Assembly: GCA_026936325.1 (NCBI GenBank)
Contig: JAPTHN010000005.1
Span: 58,705,514 to 58,769,513 of the forward strand
DNA: 64,000 bases
Reading direction: 5' to 3'
DNA from: Platynereis dumerilii
Lineage: Eukaryota > Annelida > Polychaeta > Phyllodocida > Nereididae
Below the pieces are notes generated by a model. It worked only from the letters and a program-made list of their open reading frames with translations. It was not told the DNA's origin and did no database searches. Below are positions 1 through 14,012 of the stretch, piece by piece; position 1 is the stretch's first letter; every line of letters starts with the position of its first letter. A program made the translations under genes and the position numbers.

Positions 1-252
1 AAACGGCTGTGAGCTAATGAAGTTAGAGAGAATAACTCTGACTGAAAAATACTGTGTTGTTAAATTCCCTGCTATATGGAAAGGCAAACAAGGTATATAC
101 AGATTGACCATACATGTTCCAATTTTATTTTTAACTCTTTTAAAGCTTACCAAAATAAAATCTTTGTTCAAAAAGTCTTAAATTTTATGATTTATTTGTC
201 ATATGCATCACAATTGCATGGCATTTTGGTTGTGGTTTTCCAGATTTTTCAG

Positions 253-315
253 ATTACATCCAGGCCAACAATTCACGAGGTGCTGACCAAATATTCTGCG
301 AGAAGCAAGAAATAA
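253..315 (+). CDS. Candidate terminal coding exon, unknown gene
   Basis: A pyrimidine-rich run ending TTTTTCAG stands just before 253. It is followed in phase by 20 sense codons (ITSRPTIHEVLTKYSARSKK) and a TAA at 313-315. AATAAT, a weak polyadenylation-like word, overlaps the stop. The basic, serine-rich composition fits a C-terminal tail. The upstream exon would lie before the window start, so the family cannot be named. It could also be a chance open stretch. What is seen: acceptor, open frame, stop. That it is a last exon is inference. Confidence 0.3.
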   Translation: MTSRPTIHEVLTKYSARSKK

Positions 316-484
316 TAACAACAAATTTACCTAAGAATAACAAAATGAACCAAGATCTGAAAGAATGAGATCATATGATGCAAAATAGGCCAGTTGTCGG
401 AACCCTTTGTCCCATTTACCATATATAAACCATTATCATGTTACTTATTATCATCTTAATGTAACCTGTCGTGCAATTTGTCAG

Positions 485-691
485 AAAAATAGGTTTTGGA
501 TGATCCTGCAATATCTGACTTCTGATCCAATGAATGCCATAATAGAAATTGATAGTTCAAAGACTCTAGTCAACTTTCAATCCCAAATGAATCCTCCTTT
601 GAGAAACATCATGAGTAGGAGTGCAGACAAAAAAAGAGCGAAAACGAGGAAGAGCAACACTAAAACAGAAACTCAAGTGGATAGTGAATGA
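485..691 (+). CDS. Candidate terminal coding exon with basic tail
   Basis: An acceptor-like TGCAATTTGTCAG ends at 484. The frame starting there is open for 68 codons and stops at TGA 689-691. The protein part begins KNRFWMILQYLTSDPMN and ends in a lysine/arginine-rich segment (SADKKRAKTRKSNTKTE), which could be a nuclear localisation signal. The antisense frame is Leu/Phe/Ser-rich, as expected for the shadow of a charged protein, which favours the + strand. It may be an alternative last exon of the gene ending at 315. No family is recognised. Confidence 0.35.
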   Translation, partial: KNRFWMILQYLTSDPMNAIIEIDSSKTLVNFQSQMNPPLRNIMSRSADKKRAKTRKSNTKTETQVDSE

Positions 692-3330
692 GTGAGGGAA
701 ATGGTGTCTTTGTTTTGCATGGGTAGCAAAAGTCTCAGGCTGGAGCAGATGGATGGACTTGTTTCCAGAAGTGCCTATGGTAGGTGACAATTTACCTTCC
801 TCACAAATATCCACTCCAGGATAATACAGCTTTGGGCTCTAATCTGGGTACGTTAACTGGCCTTACAATTACGAATCTGTCCCATTTTTCGCTTTCAGGA
901 TTACCTTCAACCTACTGCTGGCAAGCTCTTGTTCTCTTTTCCATATAAGAACAAATCTGGGCAAACAGAAAGAGGTGTGCAGACTCCTAGTTGTGCCAAT
1001 TACCTTGGTCGTGCCTCAGGCTCTTCGTGACAAGGCCTTACAATTTACTCTCCTAATCTATTCCATTCAGTTGACTTGTACTTGTCAGGCAAAGTAAATG
1101 GCATCAATCAAATAGCTGCTTGTTTAACTGTTCATTTATTTTCCACTTCCTTTCTTTCCTTGGATTGATTTCTTTTTGCAGATTTTGATTTAAAAAATGT
1201 GAGTCTGTTGTGCGCACTGCACAGCTGTTGGATGGTGACATCAGTGGAAGCAAAATGAAAAAAAAAAAACAGGACAGAATCGCAACGTTTGAGCAAGAAG
1301 GCCATAATAATTTAGCGATATAGTACCAGTCAGATTTATTAAAGAGCATGCTACAAAGAATGGCATATATAATAATGTTATGTGGACGTATTACATATAA
1401 CAAAGTTAGCTCTGCCAACATACATACACAGCGTATAAGCAGTTTTCACAGAGACAGGGAGAGTAAACGGTTGTACTTGATATTATGTACAATTAAGCCT
1501 CAACAGTCCTTTTCAGTACACTGTCTTTATCAAGAAGTTAGTAGCGGATCCAGTGGGGAGGGCCCATTATTTTGTTTAGGATGCAATATACGACTGCTAC
1601 TACTACTAAGCAATAATTATAGTTGCTTTGGAAACTCTAGAAACTAAATTTATGTCAGTTATAAGAGAGAAAAAGAGGAAAACACAATTTTACTGTGGGA
1701 TGCAAATTTATGAAAAGGATCAAGATGCAGCATGCTGTTAGACTAAAATAGAGGTGTAAAATTTCATATGTTTTCAATCATCCTTATTTTTATTCCAGAC
1801 GAAGCAAGTAGTAGAGCAGAAAATAATAATGCCAATGGAAATCAGGTTGAGTACAATCCACAATAACACACATAGTACTCTGTGACATTTGGTATTCAAT
1901 AAACATTCCCCTGACATTTTACAGAAGTGCAGAAAGACCTCCAGGTTGCAATAGGTTGGAATTATATTTCACACGTCAGTCGAATGACTTGTTGACAACA
2001 AACAGGGTTGTTCTGTTGACACCAGCTGCTTTTGTGCATAATGAGGATTGCATCCAGCAAAAAGGAATTGTACCTTTACGCACAATAGCTGTTGGCAGCT
2101 GCTTTGTACTACCCAACATGGTTCACTTTTTTACCATTACTATTTACTGCTCATTGATTGTATCGGTTCTTCCCTATACTCATAGTTGAATTGCCCAAAA
2201 TAAAAGGGAATTCTTCACTTAATTCATGTTTTCCATTATGTCTTTTTAATGCGAAAACAAATAATTTTTGATTGCCCTCATTCACTCCAAAGGAAAAACG
2301 GAAAAAGCATTTCATTTTTGTTATTTCTTGTTTTCATTTCAGTGTATTGCATTAAGAAAAACATACAGTGGTGTAGTGGTGGATACACAGGGGGCCTAGG
2401 GGGTCCGGGCCCCCCTAGACCACCAATATAAATAGTAGCATTTTCAAGAGAAAATGCGATAATGCGGGTCCACAAATGCCAAAACACATCCGGCCCCCCC
2501 CCCCAGACCTGGATCCGCCACTGTCATATAATAGTAAATTTTTAATCTACGCTTTATAAAATACTCTACAGCACATATTTTTTTGCAAAAAATAGTGTAT
2601 TTAAAAGAACGAGATGGGGAGGGTGTCTATCAGATAAGTCTGCGTTTTGGCTCTAAAAATACAGTGTAGAAAGTAGCTTGAGCAAGTACTTTTCCTGTGA
2701 AAAAAGACTGATAAAGGGAATAGAAGCAAGAAAAAAAGTCTACTAAGAGAATTACATGTAGATTACAAAAGAAGAGTTAAGATAAAAACTCTGTGTCATT
2801 ATCTCAGTTGTAATTGCAAATCAGAGAAGAAATATGCTGATAGTAGAATTTTTATTCTGCCACATAAATACACTTAGCAAGAGTGTTCATTTGTCATGCC
2901 CTTTCAAATTTTTATCCCTTCAAGATTGTTATCTTATTACATTTTTTTTATTTTTATTATTATTATTTTTTTTTTTTTTTTTTCTTTAAATATTTTCTAA
3001 AAAGTATTAATTAATTTATTTTTTTTGGCAAATAAAAGTTCATTGACTTCTGACTTCTGACTTCATAGTTTGGGTATCTAGACAATGTTTTGAAGCTTAA
3101 ATGGTGGAGTTGAAACTAGCTAAATAAAATTAACTGTAATGTTTTCAGTTGAGCAGCCAGGCTTATCGATAGATTGAAGGGCAAAACAAGAGGGAAGGGT
3201 CAGATAGCTTGGATTTTGTAGACAGACTGATATTTGGAGAGGAAATAAGGCAAACAAGATAAAGAAAGGTAAACATGTAAGGTAAAGTTACTTTTATTTA
3301 ACACGGGTAGCCAAGCTAAGTCAGTGACTT
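692..3330. other. AT-rich non-coding stretch
   Basis: No supported gene. It holds an A-run at 1257-1270, a G/C-rich MITE-like element (2374-2523, listed separately), and a T-rich low-complexity tract around 2941-2990. The short open frames here lack splice signals or sensible composition. Confidence 0.5.
2374..2523. mobile_element. Short MITE-like element with AGTGGYGGATNC termini
   Basis: The left end reads AGTGGTGGATACACAGGGGG and the right end, read in reverse complement, AGTGGCGGATCCAGG. Both ends lead into G-runs, and the left part contains a GGGTCCGGGCCCCCC self-complementary block. The element is about 150 bp and non-coding. GTGGCGGATCC-type termini also occur at 47883-48155. The pattern resembles non-autonomous hAT elements, but I could not find a clean 8-bp target duplication, so the superfamily is a guess. 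Confidence 0.45.
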
Positions 3331-3339
3331 TTTTTGTGT

Positions 3340-3470
3340 TTGGCTACAGCACTCCAATTTGCATCTGATGCGAACATCGTTGAATGACATGATGGCCAGC
3401 CTGGAGACTGAACCCGGTTCCCTCGCTTGTGAGGCAAGCACTCTACTGACTGAACTATAGTGGTACAGTA
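3340..3470 (-). repeat. tRNA-derived SINE fragment
   Basis: On the minus strand the segment reads like a decayed tRNA: a box-A-like TAGTTCAGTCAGTAGAGTG, then GCTTGCCTCACAAGC (an anticodon-arm-like hairpin), then a box-B-like GGGTTCAGTCTCC. Non-tRNA sequence follows at 3345-3400. It is a SINE head and not a functional tRNA: the acceptor stem does not close and box B departs from GGTTCGANTCC. Confidence 0.45.
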
Positions 3471-5703
3471 TGAGCTTTTGAAGAACAATATCTGGCAGGC
3501 AGAGAACAGTTAAAACTAAATAGGAGAATTTCATCACAGAACTCAATACAAAGCCTTTCAAAGTAGAGAATGCACACAAGGCATACTGAGCCAAAATTTG
3601 GCTATATTCCTGAATGGGTCCAGACACAGAACCCTTGATTATGCCCATGATGGACTGGCATCAGCTTTGCGACCTTCTCGCTTGTCAACGAGTCATTCTA
3701 GTGACATGAGAAACACAGTTCCAACATCATCAGGACTTTGAGGTCCTCTGGTATGTCTGCGGTTTGTCGCAAAAATGTTAATTGAATACTGCACGTCAGA
3801 GGGCAACCCAGACAACTTTCACATTACTTTCTCTTCCTTCAACAACCATGATAATTTACGCAATAGTAAATATAAGGTATATTTTCAAATGTGCTTATGC
3901 AAATGCAAAGAGGTCTGTTGTTCTATTTCATACATTATATTGTATTTATTTAACTGTGGTCTGAGTCAATAAAAAAAACAAAATTGAAAACAAGAAACTT
4001 GCAACTAAAAATACTTTAAAAGAAAACCGATTATTTGCATTATCTGTTTGAGGATTGTCAAAAAATTTAGTTCTATTCTTTTTGTCACTCACAATGCTAA
4101 GACTTTTTAGCCGCAATTCAGAAGCACAGCTCAAGGAAAAAACATTGCATGAACTTCATTTTGCAATCTTTGTTACTCAACAACTTAATCTTCAATTTAT
4201 GAGAAAGTAAAAATATATTCAAAGTCTGGTGTGGTAAATTGTTTTTGATTCTGATCAATCTGATGCCAAGACTGACTGAAAATAAGCCCCAACAATGACA
4301 AATAAAAACAACAATGTTCCCCTCGTGCTCTCAGAGTCTTTTGTAATAGCAAACTCCTGTTCCTGATTGAGTAAGTGCAAAAAAGACCCTGGAAGTTGCA
4401 TGACATGTCATAGAACCACCAACTCTCCAAGTTGTCTCCACAATCCACACTGAGTTGTGTAATGAATGAGTTAAAAGAACTATTATAGCCCTTCTTTGTG
4501 TGTCGCATTTGATTTGGTAGATTCATCGATGATCGAGCCAACAGACAAGCACAATAGATTCGTAATTGCTCTCAGTAGATCATGCGAGCACCGTTTTGTA
4601 CTGATATCCTTTGGTTGCAATGCCGGGCACATAGATATATCGCATCAAAGTAATAATTATGTATATAACATGGCATTTAATATCTTTGATGGATTTAACC
4701 CCACCCTAAACAAAAAACCTACCAAAGGATATCTTAACAAAACGGTGGAAAGAATGTCTTATGTGAAATTATTTGCAGTCAAAGTATGACATGGAATCGA
4801 TTGTGTAAAGTGGTTGATTCGCTCAACAAAATGTAAAAGGAGACTGTGCTTTTTTACTTTAATAGGTATTGGATCGGTGCGTTTCTCGCATGATCTAGAA
4901 TATTTTTGAAAGGCTTTCAATTAATGAGGCTGACTGAGAGGTTAGGAACTTGTCAGGGACAAAATAACACATGGAGGAAGGGATAATTATTTCAATTCTA
5001 AAAACTATCTTGGAAAGGCAATGCAATCGTGGAATGGGTGGAATTACCCGACTCTGAATATTGAGAACCGAGTGGATATTTTTGGCACACTTTCCAGGAG
5101 GGGCAGCATAATTTAGGTAAAAGTTGAAAGTATGATGACATGGTGAGGCAGAGATATGGAGGGGTTATCAATCCTTTCGGTGCATCAGGCAAATATTCGG
5201 AAAATTGAAAATCAGCTGGTCACCCATACAGGGTGAGAGTATAAAATATCTACACTTGCCTCGGTGCAGAGGGAAAATATATAGCATTTAAGAAGACAAT
5301 TATTGGCAGAAAAATGACAGATCTATGTGTAATTATAATGGAAATATCTCCTTTAAATGACTTTCTATGAAAGTTACTATATCTAACTTGCAGGGAATAT
5401 CTGACTTGATATATTATTGATGGAAAATCATATAAATTGCCAGAGTAAAGCATCTCTTTAATTTTGGTATCTAAATTTAGGCCAACAATGCAAAAATCAA
5501 CCAGAAGGAACAGTGGCAATTATCAACAGAGCAGAATGATATACAATACCAAAACTGTCACTGTCATAATCAATTAAAAGTTCGAGCAAGAGTCCAGTGA
5601 AAATTATTCACAATGACCTCAGGCCAGTATTCCTGAGAAGCTTTCTGAACGAGAGAGATTTATTTGAAGCATGGTGAATGGTTATAATTACAATAATTTT
5701 CAG
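3471..5703. other. Non-coding stretch
   Basis: No gene I can support. A 110-codon minus frame ends near 3316 but overlaps the SINE head and has no flanking splice signals. The rest is AT-rich unique-looking sequence. Confidence 0.4.
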
Positions 5704-5869
5704 GTACTTGTTAATTTCATAGTAACAGGTTTTTCGGCTCAGACTGGTAACTGGTTTTTAGCTACAAGCACCATCCAAGATCCAGAACATCAATGCAAAT
5801 CTCTGCTGGTTCTCAAATCGATAGCCAAGCAGTTAATCTCTTCGCCGCACAGCTCTCAGAAGGTTCAAG
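5704..5869 (+). CDS. Candidate internal coding exon
   Basis: The acceptor ACAATAATTTTCAG ends at 5703 and a donor CAAG|GTGGCT follows 5869. In between lie 55 open codons plus one base (phase 0 in, phase 1 out). The peptide begins VLVNFIVTGFSAQTGNWF and continues with a charged helix-like part including LLVLKSIAKQL. No domain is recognised. It lies about 1.2 kb before the first sign of the duplicated array. The splice sites are moderate, so it may be fortuitous. Confidence 0.28.
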
Positions 5870-6899
5870 GTGGCTGAGACTTAAATTAATCTTTGACTTT
5901 TCTAAAATCAACAGTGTCAGAATGCTTGAGTGGAACATCAGGACATCTATTGATCAAGATCTTAGTGATCTTATATTGCGAGAACTTCATCTGATAATTA
6001 TATTATTTACTATATTTTGACTTGAGCTGGTATTAAGCCAATTTCACACAATTAAACAAAATGGAGCATATTTTGAAAAACTACCAAGCAGCTACAATTC
6101 ACTAATGTTTCTTATTATCATAGTCACTGCAAATTTAAAAAGCCATTGTTCTCCAGCCTGGAATAAAACATTAAAATAATTTTCAGTCCGGGCATGTGGA
6201 ATTTTCAACTAACTTCAATCCCTTGCCAGTCAATATAGCACTAATTACATTAACCAACAGCTGTTGCAGTGCTACTGAAAATCACTTATGGTAAAATCTT
6301 AACGCCAGCAGGAAACTAACTTAAAAAGAAGAATATTATTACACCAAAAGACCAGTATGATGTGGATTTGTTTGCATTACCAATCAATATGACTTTATGA
6401 GCTGCCCGTGGCCTAGCCCTGTGATTAAACTATTTTTTATGCAGTGAATAGTAATGAATTCTCAGAAAGCCACCCCTTGATCCTTTTTCTATTTCTTAGT
6501 CATTATATACATTGTATGTATAACCTGTCATATTACGTTTGATCATCATTATTGGAAATACATGCATGCATGATACTCTGTCTCGCAATTACTCATAAAC
6601 ATTTCTAATGCAACTACATGTGATAATATCTGATGGACTCTTCCAAAATACTGTAAAACTACCAATAATACTATGCCAATGAACATTTTCGTTAACTTTG
6701 TCAAGCTCCTCAATTCAAGTCTGTCAATTACTGAGATGGATGGAGCGTACAGTTTTGAACTTATACTAAAGGTAAAATGGGTAATTTTTGAAATTATTGT
6801 TGTAATGGACATTATATTAGGGAAATTTGGATGGAAGTTTAGACTGTCATGATGTCAGTTTGAAGTGTTAACTATGCAAGTTTAAGAATGTACACATTA

Positions 6900-7520
6900 A
6901 TTATGCGACTATGGGGAACCCAATGTAATGATGTCGTCACCTAAATATCATTCAATCCAGGCAGCCAGTTTTAACGTCATCTTAAAGGAAACAATATGCA
7001 GATACCCAGACAGTGAAATAGGAGGTTTAGACTGAGGTGGTTTAAGAATCTGATAACATAATGGAGGAAATATTTGAAAGGGCATGATAAATGAACCATC
7101 TTGCTTTGGTAATTATAACAGAATATAAATTCTACAGTCTGCATAGCTTTTGCTTATTTGTGAGTATGACTGACACAATAAAAGAAGATTTTGCTGTAAT
7201 CTCAGTTTTCTAATTCAAATTGTATGTAATCCGCTTAATTTTTCTCAGATGTAATTTTCCCCCCTAAATTCATCTTTCTCAGCTTTGTATTACATAGACA
7301 TTTTTTGTGAAGTCCTTCCATGCCACGGCCTTATTCTTAATTCTATAATTAGATGCCAGCATTAGTATATTTATAGAAAAGTAGTCCCTACATCTCTGAA
7401 CTGTTCCCTAATCTTCTTCAAACCTTCCTAATCGTCTTTCTTTTTAATTATATAACCTCTCACATTGCCTTTAAGCAGTATGAAGGCAAAATGTGTGCTT
7501 ATGAAAAAAACTCACCAAAT
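6900..7520. repeat. Partial array unit U0 (block C only)
   Basis: This segment matches the block C sequences at 10.96, 20.13, 25.30 and 33.46 kb. It includes the strongly kept words GCAGATACCCAGACAGTG and GGAGGAAATATTTGAAAGGG, and ends with a shared TATAACCTCTCA and AAGGCAAAATGTGTG. It is the most upstream copy and lacks the other blocks, so it is a partial or eroded unit. The minus frame beginning MVHLSCPFKYFLHY is open here as in all other copies. Confidence 0.75.
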
Positions 7521-9250
7521 GATGAATGTCGCAAATTGATGTGAATGTTTTACTGATACTTATATCTGCCTATTGGTGAGTGCTGTTATATATCTTTACA
7601 AAACTAGGCACAGTCGGGAACTATGGCATTACGTAGTTTAACATTCAATGGAATTTGCCTTGTGAAATAGTTAACTAGCAGTTGCATCGATACATTTATT
7701 GGCAGTCAATAAAGCACTCATTTTCTATAGCTTGCAGCTGTTACAGTGGCATGCACTGTGCTACTGCACTGAGAAAAACTCAAGATCTTTAATTGGTAGA
7801 AACATTTAGACCGAGGGAACCTTAGCTGAAAATAATTGCACTTAGAGAATGGATTGATATGGATTTAAACATTAACTTTGACAATCAAGAGGACTTTGTA
7901 CATAAGTTTGGTAGAAGAAGAAAAAGCCTGTGGGGAGTTAAAGAGACAGTCGAGGGGAAGCACAAGAGATCACAACAATGTTTCGAACTAAATAAATTTG
8001 CTATAGTAACTATTATCATATCTGTGTGAGTAACCTTAGTTTAAGGATTGACAAAATCATTTCAATGTTAAAGATAAGGCCTGCAGTGATAAAAATGGCA
8101 CTCTCAAACAGCCAAATGTATTCACACACACTTGACTGGCTGTAAGCAGAAATAGGATATGGTCTGTCAAAGAATTAGCAAGCTTGGGTGTGCATCAATG
8201 TAAATGAGGTGTGCAGAGTAGCAATCACTTCACAGTTCTTGTGTTTGCCTCCGGTGCTTGATGTCAAGGCTACACAATCCAAACATACTGAGAAGACAAA
8301 GAGATACAAGAACAACATCATACCACAATCTCCAGTTGTCGATGTTTCTTCTTTTTCTTTTGATTTAATAGTTTAGCCTCGAACTTCATATTTTCCTTTG
8401 AATGTAATTTGATTCGATTGTGATGGCGCAGAATGTCATGCATGTGCAAACAACTTTCATGCTCTAGGGGTAATTAATGATAACAGGTTTCTTTTTTTTA
8501 ATTCATATTATTTCGATATTACCTAGATCAACTCAAGAGCCTGCTTTCAAGACATGCCAGATCGCTGCATGCAAGCTGCAAACATAGTATGCTAAATGCA
8601 AAAGAAGGTAAAACACTCTCATTACACAAAATTGAGCTATTTAACTGAGATGGTTTTAAGGAATAAATTGCTGTAACTTTTGCCTTGCAATTATGAGTGT
8701 CCTTCTCAGTACACTAATGTCATTAAAAGGTAGAACACTTCAAACAAGAAGGCAGAAGAGAAAGCATGACAATCACACGACAACACAAGAGATTGCAAGA
8801 GGTCAAAAGTAATGAAGCACACAATCAGATAAGGGCAAACTGAAGAGGGAACTCAAGAAGCACGAGGACAGAAATTCAAGTAGTGGAGTTCCTAATTGTC
8901 AGGCTTTTTTCTCACTATTTTAGTGCATTTCAGGTTGGATAACAAAGCAATGCTAAGTAACAAGTTCAGCATGAAGCAAAGAGTTATTAGAATCCCCAAT
9001 ATTCATAAAAGCACAGGGAAGGGAACAAAGATCGCAACTCTTGACTGCCATGTAAATACTTTGTTTGTAGCTTCAATTTATTTTAATTTATTATTGCCCA
9101 TCTGCAGTACACAATGCAGTCCAAATCAAGCAACATGTAACAACGGAAAGAATGATCATAACAGAAAACTAAATTTGTAGAATTTGCTATGTCAACAATT
9201 GCCTTCTCGTGCAAATATGTCTACATTTTTGTAAGCATCATATCTCAAGT

Positions 9251-10547
9251 GACTAAGACAGGCTTTAAGATCTTGGTCAGGAATTACTGCCAAACTCACA
9301 ACTTTCTAGCTTACATAACATTTATTTCAATTTTAGCCTATCTTATGTAAAATTTAGTCAGGAATTAAATTTGAAGAAAAAAATGCACCCAATCTTTTAT
9401 TTTTGAAGTTATACCCCTAATTTTAAAGCCCCCCTTTGTGGGGTGTGCCAGATACCCCCAAAATATTATAAATTTGTCAGTAGTTCTATGGCTTCAGTAA
9501 TAAAGCTGCTCTTATATCTCTTATTAATTTATTTGAATTCTATGATGGTCCATCGAAAACTATGATGACTACATGGGTATACATTTTTTGTTGAAATGGC
9601 AAACATTTTGTGGTGGTAAGTCGCGTTTCTTATATTTCGCTTAATTTTCATTGCACATGCATAATTTTTGCACCATCATTCTCAGCTGAAAATAAGCTTC
9701 AATTTGAGTACCAACAACCTATATTTCCGATAAGTTTAACCCGAACCAAGGAATTTTGGCTTTCAGAAATAAAATTCTAAATAACTTGCATTTTTTTATG
9801 GAGGCAGATATCGAAAAACTAACAGAAACTCGTTTAAATATAACTATCTGGGCATAACGAGTTTGACTTTCAGACCTGCATGACAAAAATTGACGAAATG
9901 CAAGTTATTTAGAAAAATGACATATTTTTTTCACACACTTAGAAGTGAAAAGCAGCGACTCCATGTTTTGTATGCGTGGACCTAATTATGCAAAGCAAGG
10001 ACATTTTTATGTAGTCTATTGCCTTCGTCTAGTCCTTCTGAACATATTGATATGTAATTCATGTCCATAAATATCTCAGATGACGTTGAAAAAAAAAATC
10101 AAATAGGAAATTCACTTCATTTTTATAAATAGTTTTTACTTTTGTCACTTGACTTCGTTTCAATATCCTGTTCACAGAGCAGCATATATTGAGAGAAATT
10201 ATTAAAACTGGGTGTCATTTTAAACTTTAGACAATAGGGAATGCCATGGTTCCCTCAATTATCATGAATTCTTGATTATTATCAAGGAAGAGACAGTCAA
10301 ACTTTGATGTCTGAAAAATGTGTCACACAAAATTAGCATTTTTCGCACGTTTTTCCACTTAAATTGTGAGATAGCGACTTGGACACCACTATAAAGACAC
10401 TTAAAAAGGTCACCATCAGAAAGAGCACAATTTTTTACACAAGATAGAATATATTTTAGAATCTGTGATACGTTTTTGTGGCATCAAGAATTTTTTCACA
10501 CTCGTGGCAGTAACTCCTGACTAAGATCTTGAAGCCTGTCCTAAGTC
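9251..10547. mobile_element. Non-autonomous TIR element, 1.3 kb
   Basis: About 40-bp imperfect terminal inverted repeats: the left begins GACTAAGACAGGCTTTAAGA and the right, reverse-complemented, GACTTAGGACAGGCTTCAAG; both run on to a shared ACTGCCA. The interior has no coding frame. It contains a perfect 19-bp inverted repeat (9775-9793 with 9896-9914, TTCTAAATAACTTGCATTT). It sits between blocks B and C of U1, where U2-U4 have no comparable sequence, so it was inserted in this unit only. The superfamily is unknown because the target duplication is not clear. Confidence 0.7.
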
Positions 10548-13500
10548 TTTCGCAGATCTGGCAGTGATCAACTTGCTGATGCAACACATTTGATCCAATG
10601 CCATTTCAGCAAGAGAGGAACGGTTTCATCTCACCCCAAATGGACATATTATTTGACAGATGAGTCTGTGATTGAAGGATGTTTCACATGTCACAAGATT
10701 AACAGCAGAGTTATTTGTGGACATCAAGTCTTCTGCCTAAATAAATAGCAAAATGGACATTATTACATCGTGTTCCAGACAATTATAAAATGCAATGAAT
10801 ACGTTCTCATTGGTTTCCTTGGATGTTCAATATTCAAACTATGCCTTGCAAAGACATTTTGATATCAACTCCTCCGGTTTTAAGCAGATTTAGTAAGGCT
10901 AATAATATTATATCTATAAAAACATTACTTCACACCTCAATATCAATCGATCCAGACGGCCAGTCATAACTTCATCAAAAGGAAAAACACTGTGCAGATA
11001 CCCAGACAGTGAAATAGGAGTCTTACACAGCGGCGGCTTATAAATCTGATAATATAGTGGAGGAAATATTTGAAAGGACATGATAAATGAACCATCTGGC
11101 TTTTGTCGTTACAGCAGACTGTAAATTCTACAGTCAGCATAATTTTTGCTCATTTGCAAGTTTGACGGAGTTGATAACAGAGGATTTGGCAGTAATCTTA
11201 CTTATTCCAGTTTAATTTCTTTAGCGTGTAATTTGATTCCTTTTTATCATATGTATAAATTTATTCTTCCCCATGAACCTTTTTTTCATGAAGTCTTTCT
11301 GATACTCAGAATTAATTCCATAACGAGATGCAACTTGATGAATATATTTATAGGAAATTCCTCAGATCTTCATACTCTTTCCCTTATCTTATTCAAGCCT
11401 TCCTAATCTTCTTTTTTAATTAAATAACCTCTCATATTTCCTTTGATCAGTATAAAGGCAAAATGTGTGTTCATGAATATTTTCCAAACCTTCATCTTAC
11501 AGACATACAGTGTCATACAAGGTACATTCTCTTGATGCTCTTGTTTTTGGTGTGACTGTGTACAATATTCCATGCTGAAAATTCTTTCTCTATTGTGGCA
11601 GGTTTCCATGCTTGAACTAAATGCTTCTTTCATTTCGCACTTTCAATTTCTGTGAACTCTTAATATACTTACAGTCAACAAGTTGAAAAAGTCCACTGCT
11701 GATAATAAATCTGCATCCGCCACATACTTGAGGCACTCCAATCGATTGAGTATTACATCAAGTATAACATAAATATCTACAATGAGAATTATTATCCACT
11801 AATATTATCTAATTATTGTCAATTGGTTTCATCTGTTCAAAATCATTTTTCTTGCAGCTGGTCCACTTTTATGGGAAAAGAGACTGCTTCATCGTGAAAT
11901 TATAGCACTTTGTAATTCAAGATTATAACAGAACTTTGATTGAAGAAGACTACAGCCGCTTGTCGGTGCTGCCCAACAAAAACATAATGCTAAAATGAGT
12001 AAAACCAATTATAGATAAATAATATGAAATTAGTAGTCTACACCATAGAATGTATTTTACTATACCCCATGTCTGGGTGCACTGGTACGGGCAAGTAAAT
12101 ATTACCCACCAGCGGTAAATGTGTAATCAACTGTTCAACACTTGGTTTGCTGTCCTTTCTTTACCAGCCTATCTGCCTTCTTGTTAGCAGTCTAGCTACT
12201 ACAATATTTATTATTACAACTGTTCTAGCATGACCTTTACTGAGTAAAGCAGAAAGGAAAAAGAAAATCCAAGTGCCAAAAAACTATATTTGGCCTTGGC
12301 ATATAGTTTACCATAATAGGATGGCATAAGGAATACTAGGGACTATAAAAAGCATCAAGGTCACAGAGTGGTTATATCATCATACTAAGTGAATGCATAC
12401 TAAAAAGACTTTGTAGGGCATCAGATCCTGGCATCACGCTGTAGATGTAATCTGCTACTTGTCTATCTTTCTGCCATTTCGAACATTTATCTATATCTCT
12501 CTATATGGATTTATTGATCCGGGCTTTTTTTGACGTTTATATACATATTTTGTTATGCATAACTGACATACACTTATGAAATACAGTGTAAAATGGATAA
12601 ACAGTTCAATTTTTCATAGAGTTCCATTATTGCATTGCCTGGTAGGATAGTCCATTATAAGGGATATGTTACGTAATCCCCCCCCCCGCCAATCGGTCTT
12701 TGAAAGGCTGATACTGTTTTTAGGTGGCATTTTGAATTTTGGTTGGGTGCCCAGGCTAAAGATGCGAGCATTTTAACAACGGAAGGTTGTTCCTCAAAAT
12801 AGTAGTTACAAATGGGGCCAGTTGTGTAGCCAGGTAATTTCCGGAGAGGACATAAGGGCGAGTGGCTTTGAGGAGGTGGGCAACCATGCAATCTCAAACT
12901 TTAGGAAATATTAAGCTTAAATTAGTGGCATACGATAATAATGGAAGCACCTTGCATATGATTCGCATTGCAAAAGGAGACAGAAAAAATTATAATAAAT
13001 TTATTAAAAGTGTCTTGATGGACAACGTCAGAAAACAAATTAAGAACAGACAAATATTCATCTTCACAGGGGTTTGACAGGGGAGCAATACTAGTTAAAG
13101 GAAGGCACTTCCAGGACATAACCATAAATGGCCTGAGCAAAGGATATGACACATGGCGAATACACTGAGCTCTGTAGTTTTTCCTATCTCTCTCGTGTTA
13201 ATTTTGTGCCTCAGAGGCCCAATGCCTCCCCGTCTAAATATGCCGCATGAGACTCTGCTGGCTCGGCCACTGAGTTATGGACCACGATGACATAGTGCTC
13301 AAGTTATCAAGCAAAAGCTATCATTCTGTACTCATAATGCACATTTTTGGTAATCAATCTGCTCAAATCCGATCACTATTGATGTCTGTCCATAAAACTG
13401 CACTAATGATGTACTATGTACAGCAAATCAACGTTGCCTATATATAACCACAGTGCTTACATATCAATATCTTAATATGTTGATTACATCGAATATTATA

Positions 13501-14012
13501 ATTCTACATACATTGTGCAACCATGGATGTATTGCTAAATTTACAAATTTCAGACATCACAGGATAAAGGAAATGCCCTGACATAATGAAATCCTTCAAC
13601 CTCCTCTGTCCATTTCCTGGCATAAGGACCAAAGATTCTAACTCACAGTATCATGTTAGATGGAAAGAAAATGGATTTATTTCAGTCTTACTCACTCTGT
13701 CAAACTTCTTCAATTTAAGCAATGTAAATCAATAAAAGGCAGATATGACCAGTCTACAATGATTATTGAGAGTTATGGAAGACCAAAATTTAATTTGAAT
13801 ATCTCACTTTAATATATCATAAAGATACTGTTGCAAAGACATTAAAATAATTTTAAAGCTTAAAGTTCAAAAATAATTTTACAACATGTTCCTTATTCTA
13901 CCTGTTCTTTTCACTTCTGTAAATTTGGCATACCTTGATTTACTCTCTCTACAATTATACAGGTGTTTTTCTAGAAATATATTTTATGTAACCCATGCCT
14001 GCCTTGTGTGTA

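Noticed and set aside
2249-2487. Gly/Pro-rich frames on both strands
   Set aside because: Produced by the G/C-run MITE at 2374-2523.
3316-3648. 110-codon minus frame
   Set aside because: Runs through the tRNA-like SINE head and has no flanking splice sites or start context.
8896-9180. 94-codon + frame in U1 after block B
   Set aside because: Not preserved in the other units and lacking splice support.
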